DNA of 64,000 bases from Halarchaeum rubridurum. Lineage in GTDB: Archaea > Halobacteriota > Halobacteria > Halobacteriales > Halobacteriaceae. A program made the position numbers and the translations under genes. The stretch covers positions 310,001-374,000 of the forward strand of contig NZ_BMOO01000003.1 in assembly GCF_014647115.1 (NCBI RefSeq). Direction: 5' to 3'. The notes under the pieces are model-generated. The model ran no database searches, was not told the DNA's origin, and saw nothing but the letters and a program-made list of their open reading frames with translations. Positions 42,851-52,471 of the stretch are shown here, one piece after another (the first letter of the stretch is position 1; every line of letters begins with the position of its first letter).

Positions 42851-43261
42851 ATGCTCATGAACGCAGACGACGGTGCAGCTATCGCGGAACCGACGCGGGA
42901 ACGGTATGGGCGGACACGGGTACTGGCGGTCGGGGTGGCGACGATGGCGCTGGGCCTCGTCGCCGTCGAGCCGGTGGCGGCGGCGGAGATCGGCGCGGCG
43001 TTCTGCCAGACGGAGATGGCGGCGACGATCAAGAACCTCTTCACGATCATCCAGTACGGCGGGCCGCTCGTCGGTGGCGTGACGGCACTCGGCGCGACGG
43101 TCGCTATTCCCACCGTCCGGCGCGCGGACCTTAAAAAGGAGCTGAAGGAGGTGCGGAATCAGGGGCTCATCTGGGGTGTGATCGTCGCGCCGCTCGGGAC
43201 GGCGATCCTCCAGTTCGTGCTGAACGACGTCGTGTCGGGTGGCGTGAGTTGCGGCTTCTGA
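42851..43261 (+). CDS. Small membrane protein, VirB2/TrbC-like pilin candidate
   Basis: The protein has 136 residues from ATG 42851 (ATG 42857 and GTG 42842 also possible). A charged N-terminus is followed by a signal-like helix (VLAVGVATMALGLVAVEPVAAAEI) with an AAA cleavage-type site. Two further hydrophobic segments follow (IIQYGGPLVGGVTALGATV; LIWGVIVAPLGTAILQFVL) with a basic loop between. This two-helix mature form is what VirB2/TrbC pilins look like, and it is the first gene of an operon with VirB6- and VirB4-like genes. Sequence alone does not prove a pilin. The next gene overlaps its stop. Confidence 0.6.
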   Translation: MLMNADDGAAIAEPTRERYGRTRVLAVGVATMALGLVAVEPVAAAEIGAAFCQTEMAATIKNLFTIIQYGGPLVGGVTALGATVAIPTVRRADLKKELKEVRNQGLIWGVIVAPLGTAILQFVLNDVVSGGVSCGF

Positions 43262-44934
43262 ATGCGCGCTCGGGGTCACTGCTCGCGCTCTGTCTCGTCG
43301 GCCTGGCCGTGAGCACGACGCAGTCGCTCGCGCAGCCACCGACGGAACCGGAGCACGGGCTCGACGCCGAGACGTTCGGGACGCTCTGGTCGGGTGACGC
43401 GGACAGCGAGACGAACGCGAGCGACGCGGCCGCACTCGCGCACATTGTGGCGCTGACCGACGTTCCCTTCGACAGTCCGCCGAGCGCCGTCGAGCAGTGG
43501 AACCGCGGTGATCACGCCGAGTATCCGCGCACGAACTCGGAGACCGTCATCGTGCCTCACGGCGTCGGGCAAGTCGACCGGAGGAACATCAAGGACGCGT
43601 TCGTCTCGATCTTCGCCGTACAGCCCTCGACGCGCGCACTCCGGTCCGACGACGACCACCCGCTGTACGTCGGTGCACGAGGGCAGGTACTCGCCGTCGT
43701 CGATTATCGCGTCCGCGAGATGGGCTACGACATCGTTCGGGGCCACGACGTCCCGTGGCGTCTCTGTGAGGACCGCGTCGTCGCGGTTCGTCTCCTCGTC
43801 GACGGCGAGGAAGTGGATCGCGCGTATCGGACGTCACGGCCGACGCTGTCGTTCGCGGGTCTCGCTGGTGAGACCGGTACGGAACACACGCTCACGGTCG
43901 AGGCGCTCCTCCGGACGACGCTCTCGGACGACATCAGACACCCACACTGCCGGCACGCGCCGGTTTCGGCGTGGCCGGACGGCGGGTTCGCGTCGGGTGC
44001 GACCGCGGACGACGACCTCACGACCGAGTGGCTCGTCGTCCGGGATTCGGTCGTCGTCACGACCTACGACCCCGCGGTGCCGGTCTCTCGTGCGGTTCGT
44101 TCGGACGGCGAGGAGTCGATAGCGATCACCACGACGCGGCCGTGGCTCACGGCGTCACTCGGCGAGACGACCGTGCAGAGTCGGTGGCGGCTCTACACGG
44201 CGCGCGACCCGCGGTGGGATCGCCTCGACGTACTCGGCGACTCGAGCCACGCGAGTTTGGCGTCGCCCGCACAACCCCTCCAGATCTACGCCTTCCCGAG
44301 TCGGAGCACGCCGCGTCTCCCGACCGCACGTGAGGTCGGCACGACGCTGGTGGAGCCCCCAACGCTCCCCGAGCACCTCGATCTCCCGGTGGCGACCGAG
44401 CCGTATCCGCGCCACCCGACCGTCGTCGCGCACGTGAGCACGCCGAGCGACGCCGACGTCTTCGTCACGGGCCTCGTCCGTGGTTCGAACGCGACGATCG
44501 ACCCGACGGAGGTCGAGGAAGTCGCGGTCCACGACACGGCATTGACGCTCGCCGTCGACGACGCGAATGCGGCGTCGGTGACGCTCACGGCGACGCTTCG
44601 GGACGCGACGACAGGCGAGCCGATACGGACCGATGATGTTGGGACGCTCTCAGTCGCGGGTCAGGACGTCGAGACGAACGCCTCGGGCGTGGCGACGGTG
44701 ACGATCCCGCGGCCGCCGGGTGCTGTCACGGCGCGTTTCGACCCCGCGCCGTGGTGGACGGCCGACACCGCGTTCGCCGCGAGCAGTGACACCGTCTACG
44801 TCCGGGGGACGAAGCTCTCGCTCATGGCGACGCTCTTCGAACTCGCACTGCCCGCGGGTGCGTTCCTCTTCGCGGCGTTCGTCGTGGATCGTGCGACTGG
44901 CCTGCGCGTGTGGCCGCCGTGGCGGGGGCTCTGA
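43249..44934 (+). CDS. Secreted, membrane-anchored surface protein of the conjugation operon
   Basis: A 561-residue protein of no recognised family. It has an N-terminal signal peptide (GSLLALCLVGLAVSTTQSLAQ), a large extracellular part rich in beta-sheet, Thr and Asp, and one C-terminal transmembrane helix (about 520-545, MATLFELALPAGAFLFAAFV) with a short basic tail. An Ig-like segment appears near 455-505 (SVTLTATLRDATTGEPI, ETNASGVATVTIPRPPG). The only in-frame start that keeps the signal peptide is TTG 43249, overlapping the pilin-like gene by 13 bp. It may act in mating-pair contact; this is inferred from topology and operon. Confidence 0.6.
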   Translation: MRLLNARSGSLLALCLVGLAVSTTQSLAQPPTEPEHGLDAETFGTLWSGDADSETNASDAAALAHIVALTDVPFDSPPSAVEQWNRGDHAEYPRTNSETVIVPHGVGQVDRRNIKDAFVSIFAVQPSTRALRSDDDHPLYVGARGQVLAVVDYRVREMGYDIVRGHDVPWRLCEDRVVAVRLLVDGEEVDRAYRTSRPTLSFAGLAGETGTEHTLTVEALLRTTLSDDIRHPHCRHAPVSAWPDGGFASGATADDDLTTEWLVVRDSVVVTTYDPAVPVSRAVRSDGEESIAITTTRPWLTASLGETTVQSRWRLYTARDPRWDRLDVLGDSSHASLASPAQPLQIYAFPSRSTPRLPTAREVGTTLVEPPTLPEHLDLPVATEPYPRHPTVVAHVSTPSDADVFVTGLVRGSNATIDPTEVEEVAVHDTALTLAVDDANAASVTLTATLRDATTGEPIRTDDVGTLSVAGQDVETNASGVATVTIPRPPGAVTARFDPAPWWTADTAFAASSDTVYVRGTKLSLMATLFELALPAGAFLFAAFVVDRATGLRVWPPWRGL

Positions 44935-44950
44935 ATGCCCACGGTGAGCG

Positions 44951-46177
44951 ATGAGTAGCTTTTGGGACGCGTTCGTCGACGCGGCGCTCGAACTGCTCCG
45001 CGTCTTCTTCGCCCCGGTCGGGGCGCTCGTCGAGACGTACGGGAACGCGATCGTCGGCCTCGTCGTCTCGACGCCGTACCCCGATCAGGTGTTCGGGCCG
45101 CCGACGAACGGCGCGTGGCCGAACGTCTACGACTACTACTGGGCGACGGTCGTCCCGCTCGCACTCGCCCTCTACGGGGTGATGGTCGGCCTCGTGATCT
45201 TCCTGGAGTCGACGAGCCATCTCTTCGGGAGCTATCACCGCGCGAAACTGAAGCGCCGCGCGTTCACGGGCCTGCTCGGCGTCCTCTCGTGGTGGTGGAT
45301 GGCGGCGTTCTCGCTGCGCCTCCTCGACGCCCTCGCGGGGTTCATCGTGCCCGACCTCTCGGAGATCGCGCTTCTCGAATCGGCGTCGTTGGCGACGCTC
45401 GGCGTCCTCGGGCTCGTGCTCACGCAGTCGGTCGACCTCGTGTTGTTCGTGGTGCTCGTGTTGCTCTACACGATGCGGCAGGTCGGCCTCTACCTCTTCG
45501 TGTTGCTGATGCCGCTGTTGATCGTGTTCTGGATCCCGGGCGTCGGTCCGTTCGTCCTCGTCTCACGATTCATGACGCGACTCGCGGGGTTCTACGTCCC
45601 GCTGTTGTTCATGACGGTGCCGGTCGCGCTCCTCTTACGCCTCGGGGAGTTGCTCGGGACGAGCCTCGATCCGTCGCTCGACGCCATCGGCGTCTGGCTC
45701 CTCGGGCTGGTGATCCCGTTCGCCGCGGTCCTCTCGCCGCTCGTGTTGTTCTGGCAGGCGGGGGCGTTTTTCGTCCTCGTCGAGCGGATGGGGCGCTCCG
45801 TCTCCGCCGAGCGGGCGCGTGGGCGCTTCGAGCACGTGCAGAGCACTGCGGGGACCGTCGCGCACAGCGGGCGGAACTTCTCCCGCGGTGTCCGTGGGGA
45901 GCCCGCGATCACCCGGGACAACCAGCAATTGCTCGACGCGAGTCGCTCGGCGGCACATCGGGCGGGGACGCGCGTCACGAACGCCCGCACGACCCTCCAG
46001 TCGGTCTTCCGGACCGAAGAGAGTGCGAACGCGACGGAGGCGTCGGAGGCGAAGCGACCAGTATCGGATCGGAGCACGGAGTTCGACGCGTTACGCGACC
46101 GGGGTGCGCGAAACGCGCCGTCGAAGCGCGACCGGCGCGACGACGACGATGACGACACCCCACGATATATCCAATGA
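44951..46177 (+). CDS. Polytopic membrane protein, VirB6/TrbL-like
   Basis: A 408-residue protein with about seven or eight hydrophobic helices between residues 1 and 290 (for example VVPLALALYGVMVGLVIFLE, FVVLVLLYTMRQVGLYLFVL, VWLLGLVIPFAAVLSPLVLF). A long hydrophilic, acidic C-terminus ends DDDDDDTPRYIQ. This is the topology of VirB6/TrbL channel proteins. Its stop overlaps the next gene by 4 bp. The assignment rests on topology and neighbours. Confidence 0.6.
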   Translation: MSSFWDAFVDAALELLRVFFAPVGALVETYGNAIVGLVVSTPYPDQVFGPPTNGAWPNVYDYYWATVVPLALALYGVMVGLVIFLESTSHLFGSYHRAKLKRRAFTGLLGVLSWWWMAAFSLRLLDALAGFIVPDLSEIALLESASLATLGVLGLVLTQSVDLVLFVVLVLLYTMRQVGLYLFVLLMPLLIVFWIPGVGPFVLVSRFMTRLAGFYVPLLFMTVPVALLLRLGELLGTSLDPSLDAIGVWLLGLVIPFAAVLSPLVLFWQAGAFFVLVERMGRSVSAERARGRFEHVQSTAGTVAHSGRNFSRGVRGEPAITRDNQQLLDASRSAAHRAGTRVTNARTTLQSVFRTEESANATEASEAKRPVSDRSTEFDALRDRGARNAPSKRDRRDDDDDDTPRYIQ

Positions 46178-47184
46178 GCACCGGAGACACGACGAAACGA
46201 ATCCCGAAATCGCTCGGGACGGAGGCACAGTTGTTCGGCACGTACACCCTGGGGGACGTCGCTATCGGGCTCCTACCCGGTGTGGTCGTCCTCCTCGTCC
46301 TGCAGGTCGTCGTCGACCCAGCGACGACCGTCGCGCGGTATCGCGTCCAGTCAGTGACGCTCCCGCTCGTGGCGTGCGCGATCGGCGTTGGCGCGCTGTT
46401 CGTCTACCTCACACCGCCGTACACGACGAGCATCGATTGGCTGACGACGTTCGCCGGCTTCCACGGTCGCGGCCGCGAACACGACTACGAGAGCGCGAAG
46501 ACGCTGACGGGACTCGAAGAAGCCCATCTCGACGACGACGTGCTCGAACGGCGCGACGGCGCGCTCGTCGGGATGGTGCAGGTGACGCCGCCGTCGATGG
46601 CGTTGGCGACCGACGAGGAGTGGCGAGCGACCGCGGCGGCCTTCCAGAGCGTTCTGGATACCGTCGTCGAGTTCCCGATCCAGCTCTTCTCGACGACGCA
46701 GGAGTTCCCCACCGCGGACTACGTCGCGCATTACGAGCGCCGCCTCGACGACCCGGACGTGAAGGCGAACCCGCGCCTCGCCGCGCTCATCGAACACTAC
46801 GTCGCGTGGTACACCAAGGAACTCGCGGCCCGACGGATGACGATCCGTGATCACTACGTCGTCGTCCCGATCACCCCCGAGGAGGTCCAGTTCGAACACG
46901 AGAGCCTCCTCCAGCAACTCGCCGCGATTCCCGTCGTCGGCGTCCTCCTGCGCGCGTGGTTCGCCCCACCGCTCGTCGACGAATACACGACGATGGTGGC
47001 GGCACTCGACGAACGGCTGCGTCACGTCGAGCGCGGCCTCCACGAGATCGAGGGCTGTACTGCGGCGCGCGTCCCGGCCGACGAGATGCTCTCGGTCGTG
47101 GCGTCGTTCTGGCACGGCGAACCACGGGCGGACGGGATGGCCGCACGACTCCGCACGCGGCCGCTCGTCGGAGGCCGGCGATGA
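46174..47184 (+). CDS. VirB3/PrgI-like membrane segment plus VirB4 N-terminal-like domain
   Basis: A 336-residue protein. Residues 1-85 resemble PrgI/VirB3: RIPKSLGTEAQLFGTYTLGD followed by two membrane helices (VAIGLLPGVVVLLVLQVVV; LPLVACAIGVGALFVYL). The rest resembles the N-terminal domain of VirB4 ATPases (GALVGMVQVTPPSMALATDE, FPIQLFSTTQEFP, YTKELAARRMTIRDHYVVVP). In many bacteria VirB3 and VirB4 are fused; here the VirB4 N-terminal part travels with VirB3 and the ATPase motor is the next gene. Overlaps both neighbours by 4 bp (ATGA). Confidence 0.65.
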   Translation: MSTGDTTKRIPKSLGTEAQLFGTYTLGDVAIGLLPGVVVLLVLQVVVDPATTVARYRVQSVTLPLVACAIGVGALFVYLTPPYTTSIDWLTTFAGFHGRGREHDYESAKTLTGLEEAHLDDDVLERRDGALVGMVQVTPPSMALATDEEWRATAAAFQSVLDTVVEFPIQLFSTTQEFPTADYVAHYERRLDDPDVKANPRLAALIEHYVAWYTKELAARRMTIRDHYVVVPITPEEVQFEHESLLQQLAAIPVVGVLLRAWFAPPLVDEYTTMVAALDERLRHVERGLHEIEGCTAARVPADEMLSVVASFWHGEPRADGMAARLRTRPLVGGRR

Positions 47185-49244
47185 GCCTCGCTCGTCGCCT
47201 CCGGGGCCTCCTCCCGCTCGGGGGGATTGACGAGACCGACGCCGCGGAGCAAGACGACACCACGGAGGGGGACGACACCGCGGCGGGAACCGACGCGACG
47301 CCGGAGGTGCGTGTCGCGTACACGCCTTCGGAGGCACCACTCTCCGACCCCGCGGAGACGCATCGCGGGCTCGTCGCGCCCGACCGCGTCGACGAGCATC
47401 CGAGCGCCGTCCGGACGGGCGCGCGCTGGCGGCGGACGCTCTGGGTCGCCGAGTATCCCGACGAACCCCTCGATGGGCTCTTCGAGACGCTCTACGCGAC
47501 CGGCGACACCCGCGAGACCGACGTCGCCATCCATCTCGATCCGCGCGACACGCGACGGACGCTGAGCGACCTCGAAAACCGGATCGAGGACCTCGAAGCC
47601 GACCACGAGTACCTCGTCGAGAAGCATCGCGCGGGCGCTCGCGGCGTCCGCAAGGACCTCGAGGATTACCAGACGCTCTACGACGTCCTCCGGAACACGC
47701 CGACGCGCGCCTTCGACGTCTCGATGTATCTGAGCGCGCGTGGCGACACGCGAAACGGCGTCGATATCGAGAGCGTGAGCAAGACCGCACGCCAAGCACC
47801 CGCGAACCTCACTCCGGTCACGCCGCGGTGGTCGCAACGCGACGCGCTCGCGTCCTGTAGCCCGCTCGGTCGTGACGTGCTGAACGAGTCGCTCGACACC
47901 CGAACGCCGATGCTCGCCGGTGCCGTTGGCGCGATGTTCCCGTTCGTCGCCGGGACGTTCGCCGAGCCAGGAATCGAGTACGGGACGTACGCGCTCAACG
48001 AGAGCCCGCTCGTCCTCGATCGGTTCAGCCGCTCGACGGGGTACTGCATGATGACGATCGGGAAACTCGGCGCGGGGAAGTCCTTCTCGACGAAACTCCA
48101 GATCGTCCGCCAGGCGATGTACGACGACGAGACGATCGTCGTCATGCTCGACCCGATGGAGGGCTTCGCGGGCGTGAACGACGCCCTCGGCGGCGAGCGC
48201 ATCGTCGTCGGTGGGCGACGTGGTCTCAATCCCCTGGAGTTGCAGTCGACGCCCGCGGACGTGTTGGCGAGCGTTCCCGACCTCGACCCGTGGGCCGAGC
48301 AGATCGCGTGGGTGATGAGTTTCTTCGAGACGTTCTTCGCGGGCGTCGCGGACAGCCCACTCGGCGACCGCAAACAGACCCTCCGACGTGCCGTTCAGGA
48401 CGCCTACGAACGACAGGGCATCACGCGCGATCCGGCGACGCACGACCGGCCCTCACCGACGGTACGGACGGTCATCGACGTCCTCGAAGCCCTCCTCGGT
48501 GACCCGGGCACCTTCGGGTACGCGACCGACGGCGAGCAGGAGAGCGTCCGTCAGGACGCCCGCTCGCTCCTGAAGGACCTGCGTCCCTCCTTCCGCCTCG
48601 ATGGGGACTTCGCGAACCTCACGAAGCCCACGGGGTTCGACCTCGATTCGCCCGTGCTCTACCTCGACCTCCATCAGGAGGAAGGCGCGCAGGGCCGCGT
48701 CGAGACGGGGTTGATGATGCAGGTGTTGTTCAACGCCGTCTACGAGCGCGCGAAAGCCACCACGAAGAAGGTCCTCTTCGTCATCGACGAGGCGCACTAC
48801 CTGATGGGCGACGCGTCGTCGCTGGGCTTCCTCGAAACCGCGGTGCGCCACAGCCGCCACTACGACCTCTCCGTGCACTTCGTCACGCAGACGGGCGGGG
48901 AGTTCGCGCTCACGCCGGAGGCGAAGACGATCGCCGACCTCTGCTCGCTCGTCCAGATTCATCGGGTCTCCGAGGAGGCGGAGAAACTCGCCACGTGGTT
49001 CGGGCTGAGCGAACGCGAAGCCAACTGGGTGCGGACGGCGAAAGCCGGGAACGAGGCCGACGGCTACTCCGAAGCCTTGCTCGGTATCGACGAGGAAGGC
49101 TGGTTCCCACTGCGGGTACGCGCGAGCGCGTACGAGGCGGCGGTCGTCGACGGCCACACTCCGGACGACGCCGACGAAGACACGAGCGGACGTGTTGCGG
49201 CCGACACGGCCGAGCGCGTCCCCGTGGAGGGACGCCGTGAGTGA
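47181..49244 (+). CDS. virB4: VirB4-type conjugation ATPase
   Basis: The protein has 687 residues from ATG 47181, which overlaps the previous stop (ATGA). After a variable N-terminus and a coiled segment (TLSDLENRIEDLEADHEYLV) comes the motor domain: Walker A GKLGAGKS (294-301), Walker B VLFVIDEAHYLMG, and a sensor HFVTQTGGEFALT with the downstream 'SLVQIHRVSEEAEKLATWFG' part. VirB4 energises pilus assembly and DNA transfer. All ATPase motifs are intact. It is the clearest marker that this operon is a type IV secretion system. Confidence 0.88.
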   Translation: MSLARRLRGLLPLGGIDETDAAEQDDTTEGDDTAAGTDATPEVRVAYTPSEAPLSDPAETHRGLVAPDRVDEHPSAVRTGARWRRTLWVAEYPDEPLDGLFETLYATGDTRETDVAIHLDPRDTRRTLSDLENRIEDLEADHEYLVEKHRAGARGVRKDLEDYQTLYDVLRNTPTRAFDVSMYLSARGDTRNGVDIESVSKTARQAPANLTPVTPRWSQRDALASCSPLGRDVLNESLDTRTPMLAGAVGAMFPFVAGTFAEPGIEYGTYALNESPLVLDRFSRSTGYCMMTIGKLGAGKSFSTKLQIVRQAMYDDETIVVMLDPMEGFAGVNDALGGERIVVGGRRGLNPLELQSTPADVLASVPDLDPWAEQIAWVMSFFETFFAGVADSPLGDRKQTLRRAVQDAYERQGITRDPATHDRPSPTVRTVIDVLEALLGDPGTFGYATDGEQESVRQDARSLLKDLRPSFRLDGDFANLTKPTGFDLDSPVLYLDLHQEEGAQGRVETGLMMQVLFNAVYERAKATTKKVLFVIDEAHYLMGDASSLGFLETAVRHSRHYDLSVHFVTQTGGEFALTPEAKTIADLCSLVQIHRVSEEAEKLATWFGLSEREANWVRTAKAGNEADGYSEALLGIDEEGWFPLRVRASAYEAAVVDGHTPDDADEDTSGRVAADTAERVPVEGRRE

Positions 49245-50385
49245 CGCGACGATCCCCGACGCCCTCACCGCGTGTGCGCAGTGGGTCTGCTGGGCGGAAC
49301 GCGAGCGCGACGGGAAGGCGACGAAGGTCCCGCTCGCTCCACACACGGGGGCGTACGCGTCGGTGCGTGAGCCGAGCACGTGGGCGTCCTTCGAGGTCGC
49401 ACAGCGTGCCGCGCGGAGTGCCGCCGTCGACGGCGTAGGGTTCGTCTTCACGGACGACGACGCGTTCGTCGGCGTGGACCTCGACGACTGCCGCGACCCC
49501 GAGACCGGCCGCCCGGCGTCGTGGGCGCGCGCTATCGTCGACGACCTCGACTCCTACACGGAGGTGAGTCCCTCCGGAACCGGCTTCCACGTCTACGTCC
49601 GCGGGACGCTCCCCGATGGCGGGAATCGCTCCGGGAGCATCGAGTGCTACGCGACGGCGCGCTTCTTCACCGTCACCGGCGACTGGGTCGGGGGCACGCC
49701 GACCGACGTCCGCGAACGAACGGACGCCCTCGCGGCGATCCACGCCGAGCACGTCGCCGCGCCGCCGATGGACGAGAGCGACACGCCGTCGGGGTCCGGC
49801 CACGCCGACGACGACCTCCTGGCGAAGGCCCGGCGCGCGAAGAACGGCGAGAAGTTCGCCCGACTCTGGCGGGGCGACACGAGCGGCTACGACAGCCACT
49901 CCGAGGCCGATATGGCGCTCTGTTTCACGCTCGCGTTCTGGACGCGCCGCGACGTCGCGCAGATGGACCGGCTCTTCAGGCGCTCCGGGCTCTATCGAGC
50001 GAAGTGGGACGAGCGCCACTACGCCGACGGCCGGACGTACGGCGAGCAGACGGTCGCGCGTGCAGCGCGGGGAATATCCGACGTCTACGAGCCGTCGGCG
50101 TCCACCACCGACACGTCGGACAGTGGTGGCGTGGAACGCGACCCGGCCCGGGCGAGCGAGCACGTGACGGCGACGGGCGACACCAGACGTGCGACACTCG
50201 TCGACGTCGAGGCCTCCATCGCGGACCTCCGACGGGAAGTGGCGACGCTCACGGCCCACCACGACCACCTCTACGAGTCCCTGGAAGCGGAACGACGCCG
50301 GCACGAACGGACTCGACGCCGACTGCACGCGCTCGAACATCGCAGGGACGAAGGCAAGCGCTCGTGGCTCTCACGGTTCTTCTGA
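49237..50385 (+). CDS. Primase-polymerase (AEP) domain protein
   Basis: The protein has 382 residues from GTG 49237, overlapping virB4 by 8 bp. The N-terminal domain resembles NrS-1/PrimPol-type archaeo-eukaryotic primases: GFVFTDDDAFVGVDLDDCRD (acidic pair D81/D83) and SPSGTGFHVYVRG (H118). It continues with the TARFFTVTGD strand, and the domain ends with a helical bundle (DMALCFTLAFWTRRDVAQMD). The last 80 residues are a coiled coil (SIADLRREVATLTAHHDHLY). It may prime replication or the complementary strand after transfer. No helicase domain is attached. Confidence 0.7.
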   Translation: MSDATIPDALTACAQWVCWAERERDGKATKVPLAPHTGAYASVREPSTWASFEVAQRAARSAAVDGVGFVFTDDDAFVGVDLDDCRDPETGRPASWARAIVDDLDSYTEVSPSGTGFHVYVRGTLPDGGNRSGSIECYATARFFTVTGDWVGGTPTDVRERTDALAAIHAEHVAAPPMDESDTPSGSGHADDDLLAKARRAKNGEKFARLWRGDTSGYDSHSEADMALCFTLAFWTRRDVAQMDRLFRRSGLYRAKWDERHYADGRTYGEQTVARAARGISDVYEPSASTTDTSDSGGVERDPARASEHVTATGDTRRATLVDVEASIADLRREVATLTAHHDHLYESLEAERRRHERTRRRLHALEHRRDEGKRSWLSRFF

Positions 50386-50460
50386 CCGGAGGCCAATCCC
50401 CGCTCAACCGGCCCACCGACCGTCAGCACGGAGGCCCCTCGCACGCAGACGGCGCACGGA

Positions 50461-51177
50461 TCACCGGCCGCGTGACGTCCGGATGAGCCGGAGTGCGTTC
50501 TGCCAGAACCCGAGGCTATACGCGGCCAATCCGAGAGCCATGACGAGCAACTCGGCTCGGAGCGTCGCCAGGTTGTACAACTCGGCACCGGTGAGTAGCG
50601 CGATCGTCCCGGCTACGAACGCCGTCGAGTACCGCGTGTCCGTCGTCACGAACTTCAGTGCGAGCCCGACTGCCGTGTAGAGTAGCACGAAGAGGGTCCA
50701 GCTCGCGATCGCGACCTCTCCGAGCGGGAGGGAGAGCGTCCCGGTGGACACCAGCGCGGTGAGCGCGCTCACGCCGAACAGGAACACGAAGAGCATAGCG
50801 AGCTTCACGGCGAGCTTCGTCGCGAGCCCGAGTCCGGGAAGCGACAGTGTCCGGTTCCGGACCGCGTACCGGAGCTTGTCGTAGACGACCGGGGCCGCGA
50901 AGCCCTCGATGTACGTGGCCGGAAGCCCGGCGAACACGATCAAGAGCAGCGGATGCGTGCGTTCGAGGTGGAGCACGCTGAGCGCGATTCCGAGGCCGGC
51001 ACCGGCGCTCAGCGCGGCTTGGACGCCGCTTATCGATCGACCGACTCCCGGGCGGAGCGCGCCGACCGGGGAGTTCGGATTCCCGAGCACACTCGCCGTC
51101 AAGAGGAAGCTCCCGAGAGCGAGACAGCCCAGGCCGACCTTCGGGACGAAATCGACGGCGAGAGAGAGGAGGCTCAC
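50461..51177 (-). CDS. Multi-pass membrane protein
   Basis: A 238-residue protein with about six or seven hydrophobic helices (VGLGCLALGSFLLTASVLG, LGIALSVLHL, LAVKLAMLFVFLFGVSALTA, IASWTLFVLLYTAVGLALKF, TAFVAGTIALLTGAEL, LVMALGLAAYSLGFW) and a short basic tail (TSRGR). No family is recognised. It overlaps the next upstream gene, also a membrane protein, by 4 bp, so the two form an operon. It is convergent with the primase gene and probably lies at the chromosomal side of the island boundary. Confidence 0.65.
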   Translation of the reverse strand: MSLLSLAVDFVPKVGLGCLALGSFLLTASVLGNPNSPVGALRPGVGRSISGVQAALSAGAGLGIALSVLHLERTHPLLLIVFAGLPATYIEGFAAPVVYDKLRYAVRNRTLSLPGLGLATKLAVKLAMLFVFLFGVSALTALVSTGTLSLPLGEVAIASWTLFVLLYTAVGLALKFVTTDTRYSTAFVAGTIALLTGAELYNLATLRAELLVMALGLAAYSLGFWQNALRLIRTSRGR

Positions 51178-51512
51178 GACTCCGGCGCGATCCGAAGGTG
51201 GTCGACGACCTCGGAAAGGAAGCCGGACGCGAATACGAAGACGAAGGTCGCCGTCGAGACGTCCGTGAGGTCGAAGCCGAACACCTCACGCGGTATCGGA
51301 GTCGCGGTGTACACGACGTGCAGGCACCACAGGGAAAACGGTGTGAGGACGAACGCGAAGAGAGCCACCGTCGCCTGCGCCGACGGCTCTTCGAGACTCG
51401 CACCGAGCACGAGGGCGAGCGCCGAGGCCATGAACAGCCACGTTCCGAGGACGTAGTAGACCCCGAACGTGTCGAAGAGGGTTACGACAGCGTCACCGAT
51501 GGCGTCGAGCAT
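51174..51512 (-). CDS. Small membrane protein
   Basis: A 112-residue protein with three hydrophobic helices (YYVLGTWLFMASALALVLGA, ATVALFAFVLTPFSLWCLHV, TATFVFVFASGFLSEVV). Acidic residues follow the first helix. It is the first gene of a two-gene operon with the 238-residue membrane protein. No family or function is recognised. Confidence 0.6.
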   Translation of the reverse strand: MLDAIGDAVVTLFDTFGVYYVLGTWLFMASALALVLGASLEEPSAQATVALFAFVLTPFSLWCLHVVYTATPIPREVFGFDLTDVSTATFVFVFASGFLSEVVDHLRIAPES

Positions 51513-51686
51513 TCGGTAGGGCGTACCTGGCTAGTTCCGTTAAAACTACCGCCACCGTGGTCTTCGTCGAGCCGCGTCTGGTTGCTCGGGCGAGCGAGCG
51601 CGACGAGACGCCCGCACCGTCACGACCGACCCGGTCGGGCCGCCCGCGCGGTTTCGGGTGGGTCCGCTCCGTTCGGGCCGCCCGCG

Positions 51687-52340
51687 TCACCGGAACAGTT
51701 CGCGGACCATCCCCGCCCACGCGCCGGGCGCGTTCCGCCGGGAGTGCGCCAGGGCGTAGCGGAGGCTGTCCGCGGCGGCCTCGTGGACGCCGTGGCCGTG
51801 GCCGACGAGGATGCGCTCGGGTCGGAGGCCGCGGAGCGTCGAGGGCGGGGTGAGTCGGAGCATCGGGTGGACGCCGAGGCGCTCGTCGGCGCCGCGGAAG
51901 AACGGCGCGGTGCCGACGGCCTCGGGGACGACGAGCGTCTCGCCGTCGAAGAGCGCGGCCTCGTGCCAGCCGGGGACGCTCAGCGTCCGCAGGAGGCCGT
52001 AGTCGGTGCCGGGAAGCGAGCCGCTGAAGGACTCGGTGGGTGCGTCGACCTCGCGGGTGAGGAAGGACGGGCGGTAGACGGGGACGTCGTGGCGGTTCGC
52101 CACGGCGGCGGCGTCGCGCTCGTGACGGTCGAGCAGGAGGACGACGCCCGCGACGCTGCCGAATTCGGTGGCGAGGTCGTCGATGCCGGGCGCGTCGAGC
52201 GGGTCGACGAGGAAGACGCCCGCGTCGGTGTCGAGGACGTGACTGACTCGCTGCATCGCCTCGTCGGGGTGGGCGAGCCAGCTCGTCCCGCCCTCGAATC
52301 GGTTCGTCTCCTCGTAGGCGTCGTCGGCCTCGTTCGGCAT
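51687..52340 (-). CDS. Haloarchaeal MBL-fold-like protein
   Basis: A 217-residue protein starting MPNEADDAYEETNRFEGGTS. It resembles a degenerate metallo-beta-lactamase fold: AGVFLVDPLDAPGIDDLATE, VVLLLDRHERDAAAVANRHD (like the HxHxDH loop but altered), PGWHEAALFDGETLVVPEAV and ERILVGHGHGVHE. Some metal ligands are present (D-R-H-E-R-D, GHGHG), but the canonical HxHxDH is not. A hydrolase-like role is possible. Probably a single chromosomal gene. Confidence 0.6.
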   Translation of the reverse strand: MPNEADDAYEETNRFEGGTSWLAHPDEAMQRVSHVLDTDAGVFLVDPLDAPGIDDLATEFGSVAGVVLLLDRHERDAAAVANRHDVPVYRPSFLTREVDAPTESFSGSLPGTDYGLLRTLSVPGWHEAALFDGETLVVPEAVGTAPFFRGADERLGVHPMLRLTPPSTLRGLRPERILVGHGHGVHEAAADSLRYALAHSRRNAPGAWAGMVRELFR

Positions 52341-52471
52341 ACGCGCGACTTCGGCGGGCGCTCACAAGAGCGTTCGCCCGGTACTCGCGTCGTGAGGCGG
52401 ACGCCGAGACCGAGGGCGAGGACGCCGACGACGGCGGCGGGTTTTTCGTGGCGTCGTCCGTGGGCCCCGAC

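Noticed and set aside
46351-47799. 482-codon minus-strand frame over the VirB3/VirB4 genes
   Set aside because: Antisense shadow; the plus strand has overlapping ATGA-coupled genes with clear ATPase motifs.
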